The notes: generated by a model not told the origin, from the letters alone. A stretch of DNA of 64,000 bases from Dehalococcoidia bacterium (GCA_026003895.1 BPIC01000002.1:558001-622000), one strand, 5' to 3'. Counted from the first letter of the stretch, positions 40,699 through 50,420 are shown. Numbers and translations: made by a program.

Positions 40699-41322
40699 AT
40701 GACCCACGATCTCACGACCTCAGCGCCACTTGACCGCTGGCTTCCCCTTGCGCAGGCCGCCCGGTTGTGCGGTGTCCATCCCGTCACGCTGCGGGTCTGG
40801 GCAGACCGCGGCCTTGTTCCTGCCATTCGGACTGCCGGCGGCCACCGCCGATTCTCGGTGCGCGCACTCCAGGAACGACTTTCCGCGAGCGCAACGGTCC
40901 CCGAAGGGCCGCTCTTCCAGCATGGGCTTGACGTCACCCGCGAACGTCTCGGGCATGCCCCGTCGGCCATCGCCACTCGTTTCGACGAGAGCGAGCGCGA
41001 TCGCCGGCGCGCTGAAGGCCGCGTCTTGCTCGGCCTCGTGATGCACTATGCTGGCTCACCCGACGAAGAGCCTACCGTGATCGAGGAAGCGCGGCGCACC
41101 GGCGAGCGCTATGCCGCTGCCTGTCTCGCCGTTGGGATGCCGCTCGCTGAGGCAGTTGCGACGGCCCTGTTCTTTCGTGACGCGCTGGTCGAGTCGGCGA
41201 TCGACACGCCACCGGGCGTCAAATTGAGCGCCGCCGATCGAATGCGCGTCGTCGGCCGGATCAACCGCGTGATGAACGCCTATCAGCTCGGCCTGATTGA
41301 GCGCTACGAGGCGGAGCGATGA
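40699..41322 (+). CDS. MerR-type helix-turn-helix protein
   Basis: 207 aa. The N-terminus is a MerR-like DNA-binding domain: LPLAQAARLCGVHPVTLRVWADRGLVP followed by the wing RTAGGHRRFSV. The remaining 140 residues are helical (RRAEGRVLLGLVMHYAG; RTGERYAAACLAVGMPLAEAVATALFF) and may be a sensor domain similar to those in RsbR-type or BldC-linked regulators. It overlaps the ferrochelatase gene by four bases, so it may control haem synthesis. No ligand is evident. Confidence 0.8.
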   Translation: MTHDLTTSAPLDRWLPLAQAARLCGVHPVTLRVWADRGLVPAIRTAGGHRRFSVRALQERLSASATVPEGPLFQHGLDVTRERLGHAPSAIATRFDESERDRRRAEGRVLLGLVMHYAGSPDEEPTVIEEARRTGERYAAACLAVGMPLAEAVATALFFRDALVESAIDTPPGVKLSAADRMRVVGRINRVMNAYQLGLIERYEAER

Positions 41323-42257
41323 ATGCTGTGCTGCTCATCGGCTACGGCGGCCCAACTGATCCAAGCCACATCCGCCCGTTCTTGGAAGGGATCGCCCGCG
41401 GCCGGCCGCTCAGCGAAGAGCGATTGGCGAAGGTCGAGGCACAATATCAGGCCGTTGGCGGATTCTCGCCATTCAACGCGCTAACGTTTGGCCAAGCCGC
41501 AGCGCTCAAACGCCGGCTCGCCGAGCTTGGCTTCCCGCTCCCCGTGTACGCCGGGATGCGAAGCTGGCACCCGTTCCTCCGCGAAACGCTTCAGCAAATG
41601 CGCGCGGACGGGGTTCGCCGTGCCGTCGGTATCGTTCTTGCGCCGCAGCGCAGCGAAGAGAGTTGGGACCGCTATCTCCGAGCTGCTGAGGAGGCCCGGC
41701 TTGATGGCCTTCCCGAGTTGGTGTACGTCGAGCCTTGGCACGACCGCCCCGAATTCGTCGAGGCGCAGGCGGATCGCGTGATCGAGGCCGCGGGCTACGC
41801 GCCCGGCCACTGGCCCGAGACCAGCGTCTTGGTCTTCTCAGCGCACTCCATCCCGACACGGCTCGCTGAGGAGTGTCGCTACCGCGAAGAGATCGCGGCT
41901 GGGGCAGAGGCCGTTGCCGCCCGCCTTGGTGTTGGGCGCTGGCGCGTTGCTTACCAAAGTCGCAGCGGCGACCCACGGACCCCGTGGCTCGAACCGGATG
42001 TGAACGACGTGATTCGAGACCTTGCGCAGCAGGGCGTCGATGAAGTCATCCTCGTTCCGATCGGATTTGTGTGCGACAACGTCGAAGTGCTGTACGACCT
42101 CGGGATCCAGGCTCGCGCGACCGCCCTCGAGTGCGGCGTTCGTCCGGTTTGCGCGAGCACCGTCGGCGAGCACCCGGCGTTTATCACCCTGCTCGCCGAC
42201 TTGGCGTGCTCGAAGCTCGCGAGCGTGCCAGCGAATGTGGGGGTTTCGACCGGTTGA
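41319..42257 (+). CDS. hemH: Ferrochelatase (probably coproporphyrin type)
   Basis: 312 aa. The start AVLLIGYGGP and the catalytic His in VLVFSAHSIPTRLAEEC are the class signatures; VPIGFVCDNVEVLYDLGIQA contains the conserved Glu. It inserts Fe(II) into a porphyrin. The convergent neighbour is a coproheme decarboxylase (ChdC), so the likely substrate is coproporphyrin III, which would make this CpfC rather than protoporphyrin ferrochelatase. No Fe-S-binding C-terminal Cys cluster is seen. Confidence 0.93.
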   Translation: MNAVLLIGYGGPTDPSHIRPFLEGIARGRPLSEERLAKVEAQYQAVGGFSPFNALTFGQAAALKRRLAELGFPLPVYAGMRSWHPFLRETLQQMRADGVRRAVGIVLAPQRSEESWDRYLRAAEEARLDGLPELVYVEPWHDRPEFVEAQADRVIEAAGYAPGHWPETSVLVFSAHSIPTRLAEECRYREEIAAGAEAVAARLGVGRWRVAYQSRSGDPRTPWLEPDVNDVIRDLAQQGVDEVILVPIGFVCDNVEVLYDLGIQARATALECGVRPVCASTVGEHPAFITLLADLACSKLASVPANVGVSTG

Positions 42258-42270
42258 GGCGCTTCGACGA

Positions 42271-42972
42271 CTAGCCCCCGAGGTTGGCTAGCGCGTCGTC
42301 GATGCTGCCAGCGAGACAGGTGAAAATCGGCGTATCGACGAGCGTGTAGGGCCGAGCGTCGGCGAAGCGAAGCTCCTCGACACAATTCAGAAACTCGGCG
42401 GGATCGTCTGCCTCGAAGGCGACCACAAATTCCTGATCGTCTAAGCCATACGAGTAGGTCGTATTGATCTTGACGTTCGGATACTTGTGGCCAATGACAA
42501 TGTGCTCGTTCATCATCGCTTGGCGAACTCGCTGCGACAGTTGATACCACGCGTGCGTCTTGGTAAAGGGGTACACAAACAAGTACTTCTTTTCCCCGGG
42601 CACGATACGCGTGCGCGTTCCTTCCTGCCCCTCGTGGCGGTGACTCTTGACGTAGATCGAGCGCCGAGTCATCGCAAGATAGGAGTATCGCGTTGTCAAA
42701 TAGCGACCAAGGCCGGTGTCGAGCAGACGGGCGCTAAAACGCTGGATCGTCTCCAAATCCCAGGCCACCGTCCAGATCAGAAAATCGCAATCGGCGCGCA
42801 TGCCCATCGTGCTGTAGGCGCGTACAAGATGTTGCTCGGCTTGCTCGTTGAAGACGCAGGCGAATTCTTGTTTGCCGCGCAGCCGTTCCTCGGGCGGCAA
42901 TCGCCGCCACGCTGGATCGACCTGGTAGAACGCATACCGCACGACTTGTTGTTTCGTCGTCTCCTCGGCCAC
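42271..42972 (-). CDS. chdC: Coproheme decarboxylase (chlorite dismutase family, HemQ)
   Basis: 233 aa from GTG 42972, right after AGGAGG. It belongs to the chlorite dismutase fold. The catalytic region KYLFVYPFTKTHAWYQL contains the Tyr used for decarboxylation in ChdC, and the proximal haem ligand is His in IVIGHKYPNVKINTTYSYG. The distal Arg of true chlorite dismutases is not apparent. With peroxide it converts coproheme to haem b, the last step of the coproporphyrin pathway. A CTCAG-AATCG-CTGAG inverted repeat lies about 25-40 bases upstream. Confidence 0.93.
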   Translation of the reverse strand: MAEETTKQQVVRYAFYQVDPAWRRLPPEERLRGKQEFACVFNEQAEQHLVRAYSTMGMRADCDFLIWTVAWDLETIQRFSARLLDTGLGRYLTTRYSYLAMTRRSIYVKSHRHEGQEGTRTRIVPGEKKYLFVYPFTKTHAWYQLSQRVRQAMMNEHIVIGHKYPNVKINTTYSYGLDDQEFVVAFEADDPAEFLNCVEELRFADARPYTLVDTPIFTCLAGSIDDALANLGG

Positions 42973-43132
42973 CGATCCTCCTGAAATCGTGATAAATCTC
43001 AGCGATTCTGAGTCATACGCAATCGCATGGCCTGCGTCAACGGAGCGGCAGGGTCCGTCAGTGAGTCACCTCGTCCACCGAGCGGCGGAGCGGAGAAAGC
43101 GAGCGCGGTTCGACGCCCGAGGGGTGTCCGGA

Positions 43133-44143
43133 CTACTTCTTCGCCAGCGCAGCGAGCGGTGCGACGTGGCGCGCGAGCAGCTCGATGGTCTCAAGATCGT
43201 CGGCATCTAACAGCTCGGCGACAAAATAGGTGATGCCGGCATCGGCGAGATCGCGGTAATAGCTGACCGCCTGTTCAACTGTCAGCGCGACGCCGAAACC
43301 CCGCCATGGACCGCTGAAGCGGCGTTCGAGCCCCTCGGGGACCAGTCTCGCCGTCTTGGCGCGCAGCGCGTCTTCATCGGGCGCCAAGATCAACCAGCCC
43401 GTGTGGTGGCTGCGCAAGATGCTGTCGAACGGACGTCCGACCGCATCGCAGTGGCCGCGCAGCACCTCCAGTTTGCGGCGGACGTCCGCTGGTGTCCGAA
43501 CCCCGCCGATGAAGTCCGCGATGCCAAGGTTGCAAGCATCGGCGTACAGGGCTACTTGGCGAAGGGTCACCTTCTCCCCGCCGCCGGCGAGGACAAGCGG
43601 CGGGCCCGGCTCTTGGAGGGGCGGCGGGATGACTTGCACCCGATCGGCCTGAAAAAACCGACCGCGAAAGCTGAAAGGCGCCCGGCTCCAAGCGCCACGG
43701 ACGACAGCGATCGCCTCGGCGAGCGCCGCTTGCCGTTCCCGAAGCAATGGAAAGGCCAGCCCAAGTGCTCGATACTCCCGCTCGTCCCAACCACACCCTA
43801 TCCCGAGGACAAACCGTCCCGAAGAAAGCCGATCAAGGTCCGCTGCCACACGCGCGAGCACCACCGGGTTGCGGTAATGAACACAGGCCACCATCGTCCC
43901 GATGCTGACTCGTCTCGTCTGGGTCGCAAGCGCGGCGAGCGCCACCGCAAAGTCCAGTGTTCGGGCCGGATGATCGCCGATGAACACGCCGTCCAATCCG
44001 AGCGACTCGGCCAGGCGACCAGCCTTGAGGAACTTCCGCAGCGGGTCACGCTGATTTCTCACGGGCGCGATTTGGACAGCGAAGCGGATGGTGTTCTGTC
44101 GCTCGGCGACCCACGGTGAAACCGGCCAGTCGTGGGCGGTCAC
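43133..44143 (-). CDS. LLM class oxidoreductase (probably F420-dependent), second of a pair
   Basis: 336 aa from GTG 44143, overlapping the upstream stop by four bases. It has the luciferase-like TIM barrel pattern: AGRLAESLGLDGVFIGDHP, RVSIGTMVACVHYRNPVVLA, DRLSSGRFVLGIGCGWDEREYRALG (split across strand and loop) and PPLVLAGGGEKVTLR. Such enzymes use F420 or FMN to oxidise or reduce small organics. Cofactor and substrate cannot be fixed from sequence. The paired neighbour is only distantly similar. Confidence 0.87.
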   Translation of the reverse strand: MTAHDWPVSPWVAERQNTIRFAVQIAPVRNQRDPLRKFLKAGRLAESLGLDGVFIGDHPARTLDFAVALAALATQTRRVSIGTMVACVHYRNPVVLARVAADLDRLSSGRFVLGIGCGWDEREYRALGLAFPLLRERQAALAEAIAVVRGAWSRAPFSFRGRFFQADRVQVIPPPLQEPGPPLVLAGGGEKVTLRQVALYADACNLGIADFIGGVRTPADVRRKLEVLRGHCDAVGRPFDSILRSHHTGWLILAPDEDALRAKTARLVPEGLERRFSGPWRGFGVALTVEQAVSYYRDLADAGITYFVAELLDADDLETIELLARHVAPLAALAKK

Positions 44144-45234
44144 GGACTTCCCTCCACGATCGGTGCTGCGGCCGTCCTTCGCCGAATTTCAGCGAGCGAA
44201 ACGCCGGTCAGATCTTCAACGTTTGCTGGCAAGGCGAAGGTCGTGACGCCAACCGCTCGGTGTCCCTCGAGCCAGCGCCAGAGGGTTTCTGGGTCGCCGG
44301 TGCGAACCGCCAGCTTCGGCCAAAGCCGCTCCTCGGTCAGCCGCTCTGCCGCGGCCCAATTGCCGGCGAGCGCCTGCTCGCGGATTGCCGCCGCTTCGTC
44401 GGCCAGCCCCCCGCGCTCCCAGATCGCCGCAAACTCCTTGTCGACGCAATGGGTTATGTGAAACCGCAAGGCGCGCTGGCGCGCCGCCGGCGGGGCATTG
44501 TCATGGACCCACGTGCCTTGAACGCACAGTTCGAAGTCCGACAGGTCGCGGCCGACCCCGGCCGCGCCGATCCGGATCTGCTCCCACGCCCACCGCACAT
44601 ATTGCGGAGTGGTTAGCTCGAGGATGGCACCGTCGGCAAGTTCGCCGGCGAGGCGAAGCATCCGCGGGCCGGCCGCGGCGAGCAAGATCGGAATCGGCTG
44701 CCGAGGCGCCAAATCCGCGCGAGCGGTTTCCACCTGCACCACCGCACCGGCATACCGGATCTGCCCGCTTGGCAGGCGCGTGACACCGGGCATCTGTTGG
44801 CCCCAGAGCGCTCGCAGGATGGTGACCGTGTCGCGCATTCGCGCTGCCGGCCGATCAAAAACGATCCCGAGATATTCATGCGCCTCGTGGGGAACAGTGG
44901 CGCCGATCCCGAGCCGAAGACGACCGCCGGACGCTTCAGCCACCCACGCGGCGCCGGAGGCGAGCAGGGTCGGACTGCGCGAAAATGCCCCTGCCACTCG
45001 GGTCAACAACTCGATACGCTGGGTAGCCCGGGCGATCTCCATCAGCGGCGGAAAGACATCCCCCTCGAGGAACTCGGCGTACGAAAGGCTATCGAAGCCA
45101 GCCGCCTCGAGGCGACGCGCCCGCTCGGCCACGATTTCGGTAGCGCGCGGGCTCGGGTCCGACCAGTCCGCGCCGCTTGGCGAGGCGCCCCAGTAGTTGG
45201 CGATTGCGGTGAATTTGAGAGGGCGTTCGCCCAT
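44140..45234 (-). CDS. LLM class oxidoreductase (probably F420-dependent), first of a pair
   Basis: 364 aa from ATG 45234. Barrel landmarks are RARRLEAAGFDSLSYAEF, IELLTRVAGAFSRSPTLLAS, ASGGRLRLGIGAT and IPILLAAAGPRMLRLAGELADG, typical of F420-dependent LLM proteins of the methylene-tetrahydromethanopterin reductase-like group. It is translationally coupled to the second LLM gene, so the two may act on one pathway or form a heteromer. Substrate unknown. Confidence 0.87.
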   Translation of the reverse strand: MGERPLKFTAIANYWGASPSGADWSDPSPRATEIVAERARRLEAAGFDSLSYAEFLEGDVFPPLMEIARATQRIELLTRVAGAFSRSPTLLASGAAWVAEASGGRLRLGIGATVPHEAHEYLGIVFDRPAARMRDTVTILRALWGQQMPGVTRLPSGQIRYAGAVVQVETARADLAPRQPIPILLAAAGPRMLRLAGELADGAILELTTPQYVRWAWEQIRIGAAGVGRDLSDFELCVQGTWVHDNAPPAARQRALRFHITHCVDKEFAAIWERGGLADEAAAIREQALAGNWAAAERLTEERLWPKLAVRTGDPETLWRWLEGHRAVGVTTFALPANVEDLTGVSLAEIRRRTAAAPIVEGSP

Positions 45235-45329
45235 GGATCCTCCGGCAGGCAGCCGGCCGACGAATTGCTAGGCTCGGCCGGGTTGGTACGCTAGGATACC
45301 CGCATCGAGCCCCGCGGAGGCGACTGTTC

Positions 45330-46532
45330 ATGCGACATTTGGCGCTCCTTTTCGTGCTTCTCTTTGGCCTCTCGGCCTGTCTGCCGGGCACCTCGCGCCC
45401 GCCGGATTCCGGTCCGAGCGGACAGACTGGCTCCTCCGCGCCTGCACCGACCCCCGCTCGCAAACCCGCGGAGCTCATGGAAGTCGCCGACCCTGCCATT
45501 CAGGTCTTCCTGTGGGGAGAGGCGCGGACGACCGACCGCGATCTCAAGCTTGCTAAAGATGCGGGGTTCCGTTGGGTCAAGCAGATGTTCCAATGGGACT
45601 TTATCGAAGGCAAGGGCAAGGGTCAGTTCGAATGGAACGAGCCTGACCGAATCGTGGAGGCGATTCAGAAACACGGCCTGTACATCATCGCTCGGCTCGA
45701 CGTCGCACCGATGTGGGCGCGCGGGCCCGGCGCCGATCCGCGACTGCATGGTCCGCCGGTGCGGATGCAGGACTACGGGGACTTCGTCGGAGCCGTCGCC
45801 GCTCGCTATAAGGGCCGCATCCAGGCCTATCAGATCTGGAATGAAGCGAACCTCGCCCGCGAATGGAACGGGAAGCCACCCAATGCTCGCGAATATACCG
45901 AGATGCTGAAGGTGGCCTACGAGGCGATCAAGAAGGCCGACCCGGATGCGATTGTCATAAACGGCGGACTGTCTCCGACGACCGCCTCCGGAGCGATCGC
46001 AACGCCAGACCTCGAGTTTCTCAAGCAACTCTACGCCGCGGGGGCGGGCAAGTATTTCGACATGCTCGGCGTGCATGCCCCGGGGTACAAATCGCCTCCG
46101 CAAGCTGACCCGGCGCAAGTGGCGAAGGACCCCGTTGCCACCAATCGCGACCCGTCGCCCGAGGCGGCTCGTCGAATCTACGCCTTCCGTCACGTCGAGG
46201 ACATGCGCCAAGTGATGGTCGAAAATGGAGACGCCAACAAACGCGTCGTGATCCTTGAGTTTGGCTGGACGACCGATCCTCGACCGGAATCGCCGTATTA
46301 CTGGCATCGCGTCACGGAGGACCAGCAGGCCGCCTATCTCGTCACCGCGTTCCAGTTCGCCGAGCAGCACTGGAAGCCGTGGATCGGCGCAATGACCGTC
46401 ATCTATCTGTGTGCCCCGCACTGGCGCGAAAAGGACGAGCAGTATTGGTGGGCTATCACCTATGAAGATGGCGGCGATCGCACCGCCTATAACGCGCTGA
46501 AGGATTACTTTACGCGCGTCAAGAGGCGGTAA
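45330..46532 (+). CDS. Lipoprotein glycoside hydrolase (GH-A clan, cellulase-like)
   Basis: 400 aa. A lipoprotein signal peptide ends in LSAC (Cys17), then a Pro/Ser-rich linker to about residue 45. The catalytic TIM barrel has the acid/base Glu in YQIWNEANLARE and the nucleophile Glu in VVILEFGWT, the usual beta-4 and beta-7 positions in clan A. WRYF-like aromatic positions (GFRWVKQMFQWDFIEG) line the start of the barrel. It is anchored outside and would hydrolyse a polysaccharide or glycan. Substrate is unclear. Confidence 0.87.
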   Translation: MRHLALLFVLLFGLSACLPGTSRPPDSGPSGQTGSSAPAPTPARKPAELMEVADPAIQVFLWGEARTTDRDLKLAKDAGFRWVKQMFQWDFIEGKGKGQFEWNEPDRIVEAIQKHGLYIIARLDVAPMWARGPGADPRLHGPPVRMQDYGDFVGAVAARYKGRIQAYQIWNEANLAREWNGKPPNAREYTEMLKVAYEAIKKADPDAIVINGGLSPTTASGAIATPDLEFLKQLYAAGAGKYFDMLGVHAPGYKSPPQADPAQVAKDPVATNRDPSPEAARRIYAFRHVEDMRQVMVENGDANKRVVILEFGWTTDPRPESPYYWHRVTEDQQAAYLVTAFQFAEQHWKPWIGAMTVIYLCAPHWREKDEQYWWAITYEDGGDRTAYNALKDYFTRVKRR

Positions 46533-46570
46533 ACTGTCGCACGAGGCCGTCCGCTGTCGACAGGGGACCC

Positions 46571-46594
46571 CACCTCTCCCAGTCGGGAGAGGTG
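46571..46594 (+). terminator. Hairpin terminator after the glycosidase gene
   Basis: CACCTCTCCC, a four-base AGTC loop and GGGAGAGGTG form a perfect 10-bp stem, followed by TTCTATTT. It lies 38 bases after the glycosidase stop. The T stretch is interrupted, so efficiency is uncertain. Confidence 0.75.
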
Positions 46595-46669
46595 TTCTAT
46601 TTCGATCCCGGCGCCATTGGCCGTGATCCAACGGACTGCCTGCGACGCCCGAGCTGAAGGAACGAGATC

Positions 46670-48340
46670 GTGATCAAACGACGGATTGCCGAACTGCTCA
46701 CCACCGCCATCAACGAGGCGCAATCGCGGCGGGCGCTCCCGGCGATGAGCATCCCCGATCTCGGCATCGATCACCCCCCGCAACGCGAGCTCGGCGACTA
46801 TGCCAGCAGCGTGGCGATGCGCATCGCCCGAGCAGCTCGAATGAACCCGCGTGACATCGCCGCTACCATCGCTTCGCTGATCCCCCCAAGCCGCGAGATC
46901 GCTCGAGTCGAAACCGCCCCGCCCGGTTTCATCAATCTCTACCTTGACGACAGTTGGGTCGCCGAACAGGTTGAGACAATCTTGCGAGAAGGAATCGGGT
47001 ACGGCAGCGGCGTTTTGCCCGGCAAGCGAATCCAGGTTGAGTACGTCTCAGCGAACCCGACCGGCCCGCTCCACGCTGGCCATGGCCGGGGGGCGGTCTT
47101 CGGCGACACGCTCGCCAACATCCTCGCCTTTGCCGGTCACGACGTTCAACGCGAGTATTATGTCAATGATGCAGGGGCGCAAGTTCGGCTCTTCGGCGCG
47201 ACACTGCTCGCCCGCTACCAGCAAGCGCTCGGACATGACGTCCCGCTTCCGGCGGACGGCTATGCCGGGGCGTATATGCAAACGCTCGCCGCCGAGATCG
47301 TCGAAGAATATGGCGATCGCTTTCTCGCGCTCCCGCAGGATGAGGCGCAACAGGAACTCGCGTCGATTGGCATGGAAAAGGTCCTGGCGTGGATCCGGGG
47401 TGATCTTCACGATCTGCGGATCCATTTCGACCGTTGGTTTCATGAGCGTGAGCTGTTTGAAGACGGGCAACTCCAAGAAGCGCTCGCCAAGCTCCGTGAG
47501 GCGGGGGTGCTCGACGAGCGCGAGGGAGCTCTCTGGTTTGCCTCCACCGCCCTCGGCGAGGACAAAGACAACGTCATCATCCGCAGCAACGGAATCCCGA
47601 CCTACTTCGCGACTGACATCGCCTATCACTATGACAAGTTTCTTCGCCGGAAGTTCGACGAGGTGATCGACGTTTGGGGCGCGGACCATCATGGGCACGT
47701 GTCACGCATGAAAGCGGTCGTAAGCGCGCTCGGCATCGATCCAGACCGGCTGGTTGTCGCGTTGTCCCAACTTGTCACGTTGAAGCGCGGCGGCGAGGTG
47801 GTCCGCCTCTCGAAGCGGACCGGCGACATCGTGACGCTGCGTGAGGTGATCGACGAGGTCGGGGCCGACGCCTGCCGGTTCTTCTTCATCCAGCGCTCTC
47901 CCGATAGCCAGATGGATTTTGACCTCGAGCTGGCGAAGGAGCAGTCGGACAAAAACCCGGTCTATTACGTTCAGTACGCCCATGCTCGGATCGCCAGCAT
48001 CCTTCGGCTGGCCGAGGAGCGGGCCATCGACTGGAGCGCTGGCGAGGTCGCATTGCTGCGATCGGAAGCCGAGCAGAATCTCATCCGCAAGCTCATTACC
48101 TTCCCCGAAGTGATCGAGACCGCTGCACTCAATCGCGCCCCCCAGGGATTGCCGGCCTACGCGCTTGCCCTTGCCGGCGAGTTCCATAGCTTTTATCGTG
48201 TTTGCCGCGTTGTCTCCGATGATGCGGCGCTCTCTGCGGCGCGCCTCAAACTCGTTGCGAGCGTCAAGACCGTGCTCGCCAATGCACTCCGTTTGATGGG
48301 CATGACTGCACCCGATCGCATGGTGCGAACGGATGAATAG
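46670..48340 (+). CDS. argS: Arginyl-tRNA synthetase
   Basis: 556 aa from GTG 46670 after GAACGAGA. The N-terminal Add-1 domain (about 1-105) precedes the class I core with the HIGH-type motif HAGHGRG in SANPTGPLHAGHGRGAVFGD. The DALR anticodon-binding region is at the C-terminus (YAHARIASILRLAEE, SFYRVCRVV). It charges tRNA-Arg with arginine. The diguanylate cyclase gene starts immediately after the stop. Confidence 0.97.
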   Translation: MIKRRIAELLTTAINEAQSRRALPAMSIPDLGIDHPPQRELGDYASSVAMRIARAARMNPRDIAATIASLIPPSREIARVETAPPGFINLYLDDSWVAEQVETILREGIGYGSGVLPGKRIQVEYVSANPTGPLHAGHGRGAVFGDTLANILAFAGHDVQREYYVNDAGAQVRLFGATLLARYQQALGHDVPLPADGYAGAYMQTLAAEIVEEYGDRFLALPQDEAQQELASIGMEKVLAWIRGDLHDLRIHFDRWFHERELFEDGQLQEALAKLREAGVLDEREGALWFASTALGEDKDNVIIRSNGIPTYFATDIAYHYDKFLRRKFDEVIDVWGADHHGHVSRMKAVVSALGIDPDRLVVALSQLVTLKRGGEVVRLSKRTGDIVTLREVIDEVGADACRFFFIQRSPDSQMDFDLELAKEQSDKNPVYYVQYAHARIASILRLAEERAIDWSAGEVALLRSEAEQNLIRKLITFPEVIETAALNRAPQGLPAYALALAGEFHSFYRVCRVVSDDAALSAARLKLVASVKTVLANALRLMGMTAPDRMVRTDE

Positions 48341-48342
48341 AG

Positions 48343-49458
48343 GTGCCAATGCTCGGGCGTTTCCGGCTCTCGCGCAACTCGAAGCCGAAGGACACAACGC
48401 CACCGGGAGCCTCCGGCGAGCGGTCGCCGGTTGGAGACGACGAGCCGGCGGTCGACACGATCGCCGCACTGTTGCGAACCCTTGGCTCGATGAGCCTCCC
48501 GATCGACTCGCCAGCGCTTGCCGATTTCCCTTCCCAATGTGAGGCCTGGGCGACACATCTGCTCCTTCGCCGTCCTTCGCCAAACGCCCCGGAGAGGCCA
48601 TTTACCAAGCGCGATTGGGGCGGTGTGCGAATGTTCGTGCTGCGGAGCCGCCAGCACGAGCTTGAAGCGGTGTCAGCATCGCTCGACGATCTGCGAGCCG
48701 CACTCTGGAAAATGATCGAAACCCTCAGCCAGACGTTCCGGGAGGAGGAAGGACACGACCAAACGGTCGCTCAACAGATCGACCGGCTGAAGGGAGCGCT
48801 CGACAAAACCTCAACTGAGGAACTCAAGCGAGAAATCTTGGGTGCAATCGGCAGCCTCAACCGCATTGCCGAGTCGCGACGGCAGCAGAGCCGTCGTCGC
48901 GTCGAACACTTGAGCGCGACCGTCGCCCTGCTGGCCAACGACCTGCGGGCGGCCAAGCGCGAAGCGGAGATGGATGGTCTCACCCGCATCTACAATCGGG
49001 GCGCGTTCGATGACTACGTCGCGACCACGATTCAGCTTCAGCGCTCATTTCCACGCCCTACCACGCTCATCTTGATCGACATCGACCGGTTCAAGCAGAT
49101 CAATGACACCCTTGGTCATCAAGCCGGTGACGCGGTGCTCCAAGCCTATGTCGGCCGTCTCTCCCTTGCTTTCCCCCGCCGCAGCGACTTCGTCGCCCGC
49201 TACGGCGGCGACGAGTTTGCCGTGATCCTGCCGGATACGCCTCTCAAGGATGCAGTTCCTCTAGTCGGGCGTCACCTCGAAGACCTGCGCAAGCACGTCA
49301 TCGATGTCGGGAAGTCCAAAGTGCGGATAACGGCCTCGGTTGGACTGGCCGAGCTCGCCGACAAAGAGGATGGCGCGAGCTGGATTGGTCGCGCCGACCG
49401 AGCGCTTTACGAGGCAAAACGTGCTGGCCGCGACCGGTTCGTCGCCGCCGAGGCTTAG
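48343..49458 (+). CDS. Diguanylate cyclase (GGDEF domain)
   Basis: 371 aa from GTG 48343 (ATG 48349 is an equally good start). The N-terminal 200 residues are mostly helical, with a likely coiled coil (LEAVSASLDDLRAALWKMIE; LSATVALLANDLRAAKREAE). The GGDEF domain has DGLTRIYNRGAFDDYV and an intact active site GGDEF at about 288-292; RRSD five residues before it is an RxxD inhibitory site, so product feedback is expected. No transmembrane or PAS domain is seen, so the input signal is unknown. It would make c-di-GMP. Confidence 0.93.
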   Translation: MPMLGRFRLSRNSKPKDTTPPGASGERSPVGDDEPAVDTIAALLRTLGSMSLPIDSPALADFPSQCEAWATHLLLRRPSPNAPERPFTKRDWGGVRMFVLRSRQHELEAVSASLDDLRAALWKMIETLSQTFREEEGHDQTVAQQIDRLKGALDKTSTEELKREILGAIGSLNRIAESRRQQSRRRVEHLSATVALLANDLRAAKREAEMDGLTRIYNRGAFDDYVATTIQLQRSFPRPTTLILIDIDRFKQINDTLGHQAGDAVLQAYVGRLSLAFPRRSDFVARYGGDEFAVILPDTPLKDAVPLVGRHLEDLRKHVIDVGKSKVRITASVGLAELADKEDGASWIGRADRALYEAKRAGRDRFVAAEA

Positions 49459-49505
49459 CTGCGGGTGCTTCGCCCCGAAGTAGCCTGGTTACGGGTCAAG
49501 TGCCG

Positions 49506-50420
49506 CTACGGCGTATACGTGGCGCCGAAGGTCGCCCCGCTCGCCAAGCTGATCCGGGGGGAGGGTGGGATCGAGTCGAGAAATCGGCGAAGTCCGTCGA
49601 CGATGCCCTTTGCGACGCGATCGGGCTGGCGAAAAAGGAACTCGCGGTCGATTGGGTTGGTGAGGAAGGCAGTCTCGATGATGGCGTGCGGCACACCTGG
49701 CGCTATCGCGTGTTGGTAGCGTCGGGAATTGAACGCGTAGTAGCCCGTCATCCGGTTGGACACCTGGTTTGGCTGCTTTTGGAGACCGGTGACGGCTCCG
49801 TACTCCTCCCACAGGGCATCGCACAGCGCTTTGTCCGCCTCAGGGGTGGCCGAGAAGCGGGCGCTACCGACCTTGTATCCACGAAGTTGCTGAGTCACAT
49901 CGCCGTCGGCATGAATCGACAAAAAGAGATGTGCGCGGTACCGGATCGGCGGTGTTCCGTCGAGCAGATCCACGACGTATCCCAGCTCGCTGAGCCGGTC
50001 GACGACCCGTTGACTGATGTCAAGGTTGACTTCCCACTCGGCTTTGCCACCGCCCGAGGTGCCGGGATTGAATCGGTTGTTTTTGAGCTCCTCCGGCGAG
50101 TCGTAGTAGCGCCAATGACCAGCCTGAATCCCTACCCGCTTCGGACCGGGCGGGTTCCACACGGGCACCGGCGGGTACGGCTGGCGTAGTGTCGCGAAGG
50201 TCTCCGGGCTGCCCGGGACGAACGGTGGCGGATTGCCATCGGGGATTGGCAGCACTTCCGTGTCGATATAGGCGGCCAGCGCTTCCCATTCCCCACAATG
50301 GTTTGGCCGTTCATGACACGGCGCCGTGTCCGCCCAGACCGGCTGGACGAGGCCGCTGAGACCGAGCGCGGCGGCACCGCCCGTCAGCCGCAACAGGTCC
50401 CGCCGCGACAACCCGCTCAT
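49506..50420 (-). CDS. N-acetylmuramoyl-L-alanine amidase, Tat-exported
   Basis: 304 aa from ATG 50420. The start has a twin-arginine signal (SRRDLLRLTGGAAALGLSG). The amidase_3 zinc site is recognisable: His in GIQAGHWR, Glu in GKAEWEVNLDIS, His in LFLSIHADG, with catalytic Glu in IIETAFLTNP. It would cut the amide bond between MurNAc and L-Ala in peptidoglycan. Export by Tat rather than Sec is a point of note. It converges with the diguanylate cyclase gene. Confidence 0.92.
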   Translation of the reverse strand: MSGLSRRDLLRLTGGAAALGLSGLVQPVWADTAPCHERPNHCGEWEALAAYIDTEVLPIPDGNPPPFVPGSPETFATLRQPYPPVPVWNPPGPKRVGIQAGHWRYYDSPEELKNNRFNPGTSGGGKAEWEVNLDISQRVVDRLSELGYVVDLLDGTPPIRYRAHLFLSIHADGDVTQQLRGYKVGSARFSATPEADKALCDALWEEYGAVTGLQKQPNQVSNRMTGYYAFNSRRYQHAIAPGVPHAIIETAFLTNPIDREFLFRQPDRVAKGIVDGLRRFLDSIPPSPRISLASGATFGATYTP

